A DNA stretch of 26,110 bases from Aureococcus anophagefferens. Taxonomy: Eukaryota > Sar > Pelagophyceae > Pelagomonadales > Pelagomonadaceae. The DNA is taken from assembly GCF_000186865.1 (NCBI RefSeq), contig NW_008705564.1, positions 1,170,914 through 1,197,023 of the forward strand, written 5' to 3'. This document shows, piece by piece, positions 25,778 to 26,110 of this stretch; positions within the stretch are counted from its first letter, which is position 1, and each line of letters starts with the position of its first letter. The notes beneath the pieces were generated by a model. That model worked only from the letters and a program-made list of their open reading frames with translations, was not told where the DNA came from and searched no databases. The position numbers and the translations under genes were made by a program.

Positions 25778-26110
25778 ATGAAGCTCTGCCTCGCGCTCCT
25801 CCTCGCTCCCGCCGCGGCATTCGTGCCGCCGAGCCTCGTGGGCGCGCCGAAGACCGTGTCGTTCGGCGCCTACGACGACGCCGTCGCCGAAGCGCTCGCT
25901 GCCACGCAGCAGTACGGCTTCACGTCCGGCGAGGCCAAGACCGCGCGCGTCCCGCCGCGTCTCCTTTCGTCCGCGACGCGCGGCGCCGCGGCGCGCGGCG
26001 CGCCGCCGCGGCGGCGGCGCCGCGACCGCGACGCGCGCGCGCGCGGCCCCGGTTCGGCCGAAAAAAACTTCAACAATCGAGCCGCGCCCGTCCTAGGTGG
26101 TCCGCGGTCG
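25778..26110 (+). CDS. Plastid-targeted protein, first exon, possibly CP12-like; 3' end outside the window
   Basis: The ATG at 25778 (caccaccATGaag) starts MKLCLALLLAPAAA|FVPPSL, a signal peptide whose predicted cleavage leaves Phe at +1. This is the ASAFAP-type bipartite signal used for import into red-derived secondary plastids. The following DDAVAEALAATQQYGFTSGE recalls the start of CP12 domains (helix, then [KQ][KY][FY]G-x-[TS]S-x-EA-x-x-A). CP12 proteins bind GAPDH and PRK and regulate the Calvin cycle. After EAKTA, where the family would continue W-x-x-VEE, the frame becomes Arg/Ala/Pro-rich. An intron therefore probably starts near 25945-25955 and the downstream exon lies beyond the window. 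Targeting is well supported; the CP12 assignment rests on about 20 residues. Confidence 0.5.
   Translation, partial: MKLCLALLLAPAAAFVPPSLVGAPKTVSFGAYDDAVAEALAATQQYGFTSGEAKTARVPPRLLSSATRGAAARGAPPRRRRRDRDARARGPGSAEKNFNNRAAPVLGGPRS

Noticed and set aside
25139..25820. Pro/Gly-rich minus-strand proteins
   Set aside because: They are translations of the GGCACGGG minisatellite in several frames, with no domain and no codon bias.

Overview
The window looks like nuclear DNA of a very GC-rich, gene-dense eukaryotic alga with a secondary (red-lineage) plastid. A pelagophyte such as Aureococcus or a close relative fits best. The evidence is eukaryotic protein families throughout (splicing factor CWC24/RNF113, an eEF2 kinase, FBXO9-type F-box, MYND and RING-CH zinc fingers, NFKBIL1-like), spliceosomal introns, and a right-edge gene whose N-terminus has the signal peptide plus AAA|F-V-P junction typical of plastid import in heterokont algae. 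It also carries two ~198-bp introns that look like introner elements, which have been reported from Aureococcus. The species call is inference.

Layout, left to right: a 5'-truncated protein with two PH-like domains (+, 3-2063); a large ankyrin-repeat protein (-, 2200-5565) whose C-terminal half is much less GC-rich than its surroundings; an EF-hand protein (-, 5738-7654); a membrane-anchored cyclophilin-like protein (+, 7950-8948); a three-exon PP2C phosphatase / eEF2-type alpha-kinase / Sel1 / Tudor protein (-, 12810-8965); an FBXO9-like F-box protein (+, 13103-14158); an unrecognised, possibly catalase-like protein (+, 14410-15540); a patatin/iPLA2-gamma-like lipase (-, 17765-15555); a secretory-pathway sulfotransferase-like protein (+, 17871-18887); a MYND + RING-CH + helical-repeat protein (+, 19029-20372); CWC24 (-, 21467-20376); a single-pass membrane protein (-, 22672-21746); a coiled-coil NFKBIL1/J-like protein (-, 24299-23013); a small secreted protein with one very short intron (+, 24450-25238); a 539-bp non-coding stretch with a GGCACGGG minisatellite; and the first exon of a plastid protein, possibly CP12-like (+, from 25778).

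The genes are not an operon and share no obvious pathway. Packing is extreme: three convergent pairs have stop codons 3, 14 and 16 bp apart, and one divergent pair shares a 105-bp promoter interval. Most genes lack introns.

The most notable feature is the 12810-8965 gene. Removing the two related introns restores one 1149-codon frame (phase 0, then phase 2). It joins a PP2C phosphatase with intact key motifs to an alpha-kinase that has the eEF2K signature and C-terminal organisation. Two Tudor-like domains sit inside its Sel1-like region, and the kinase has lost the family's zinc-binding His/Cys cluster. Opposing kinase and phosphatase activities in one polypeptide aimed at translation elongation would be unusual.
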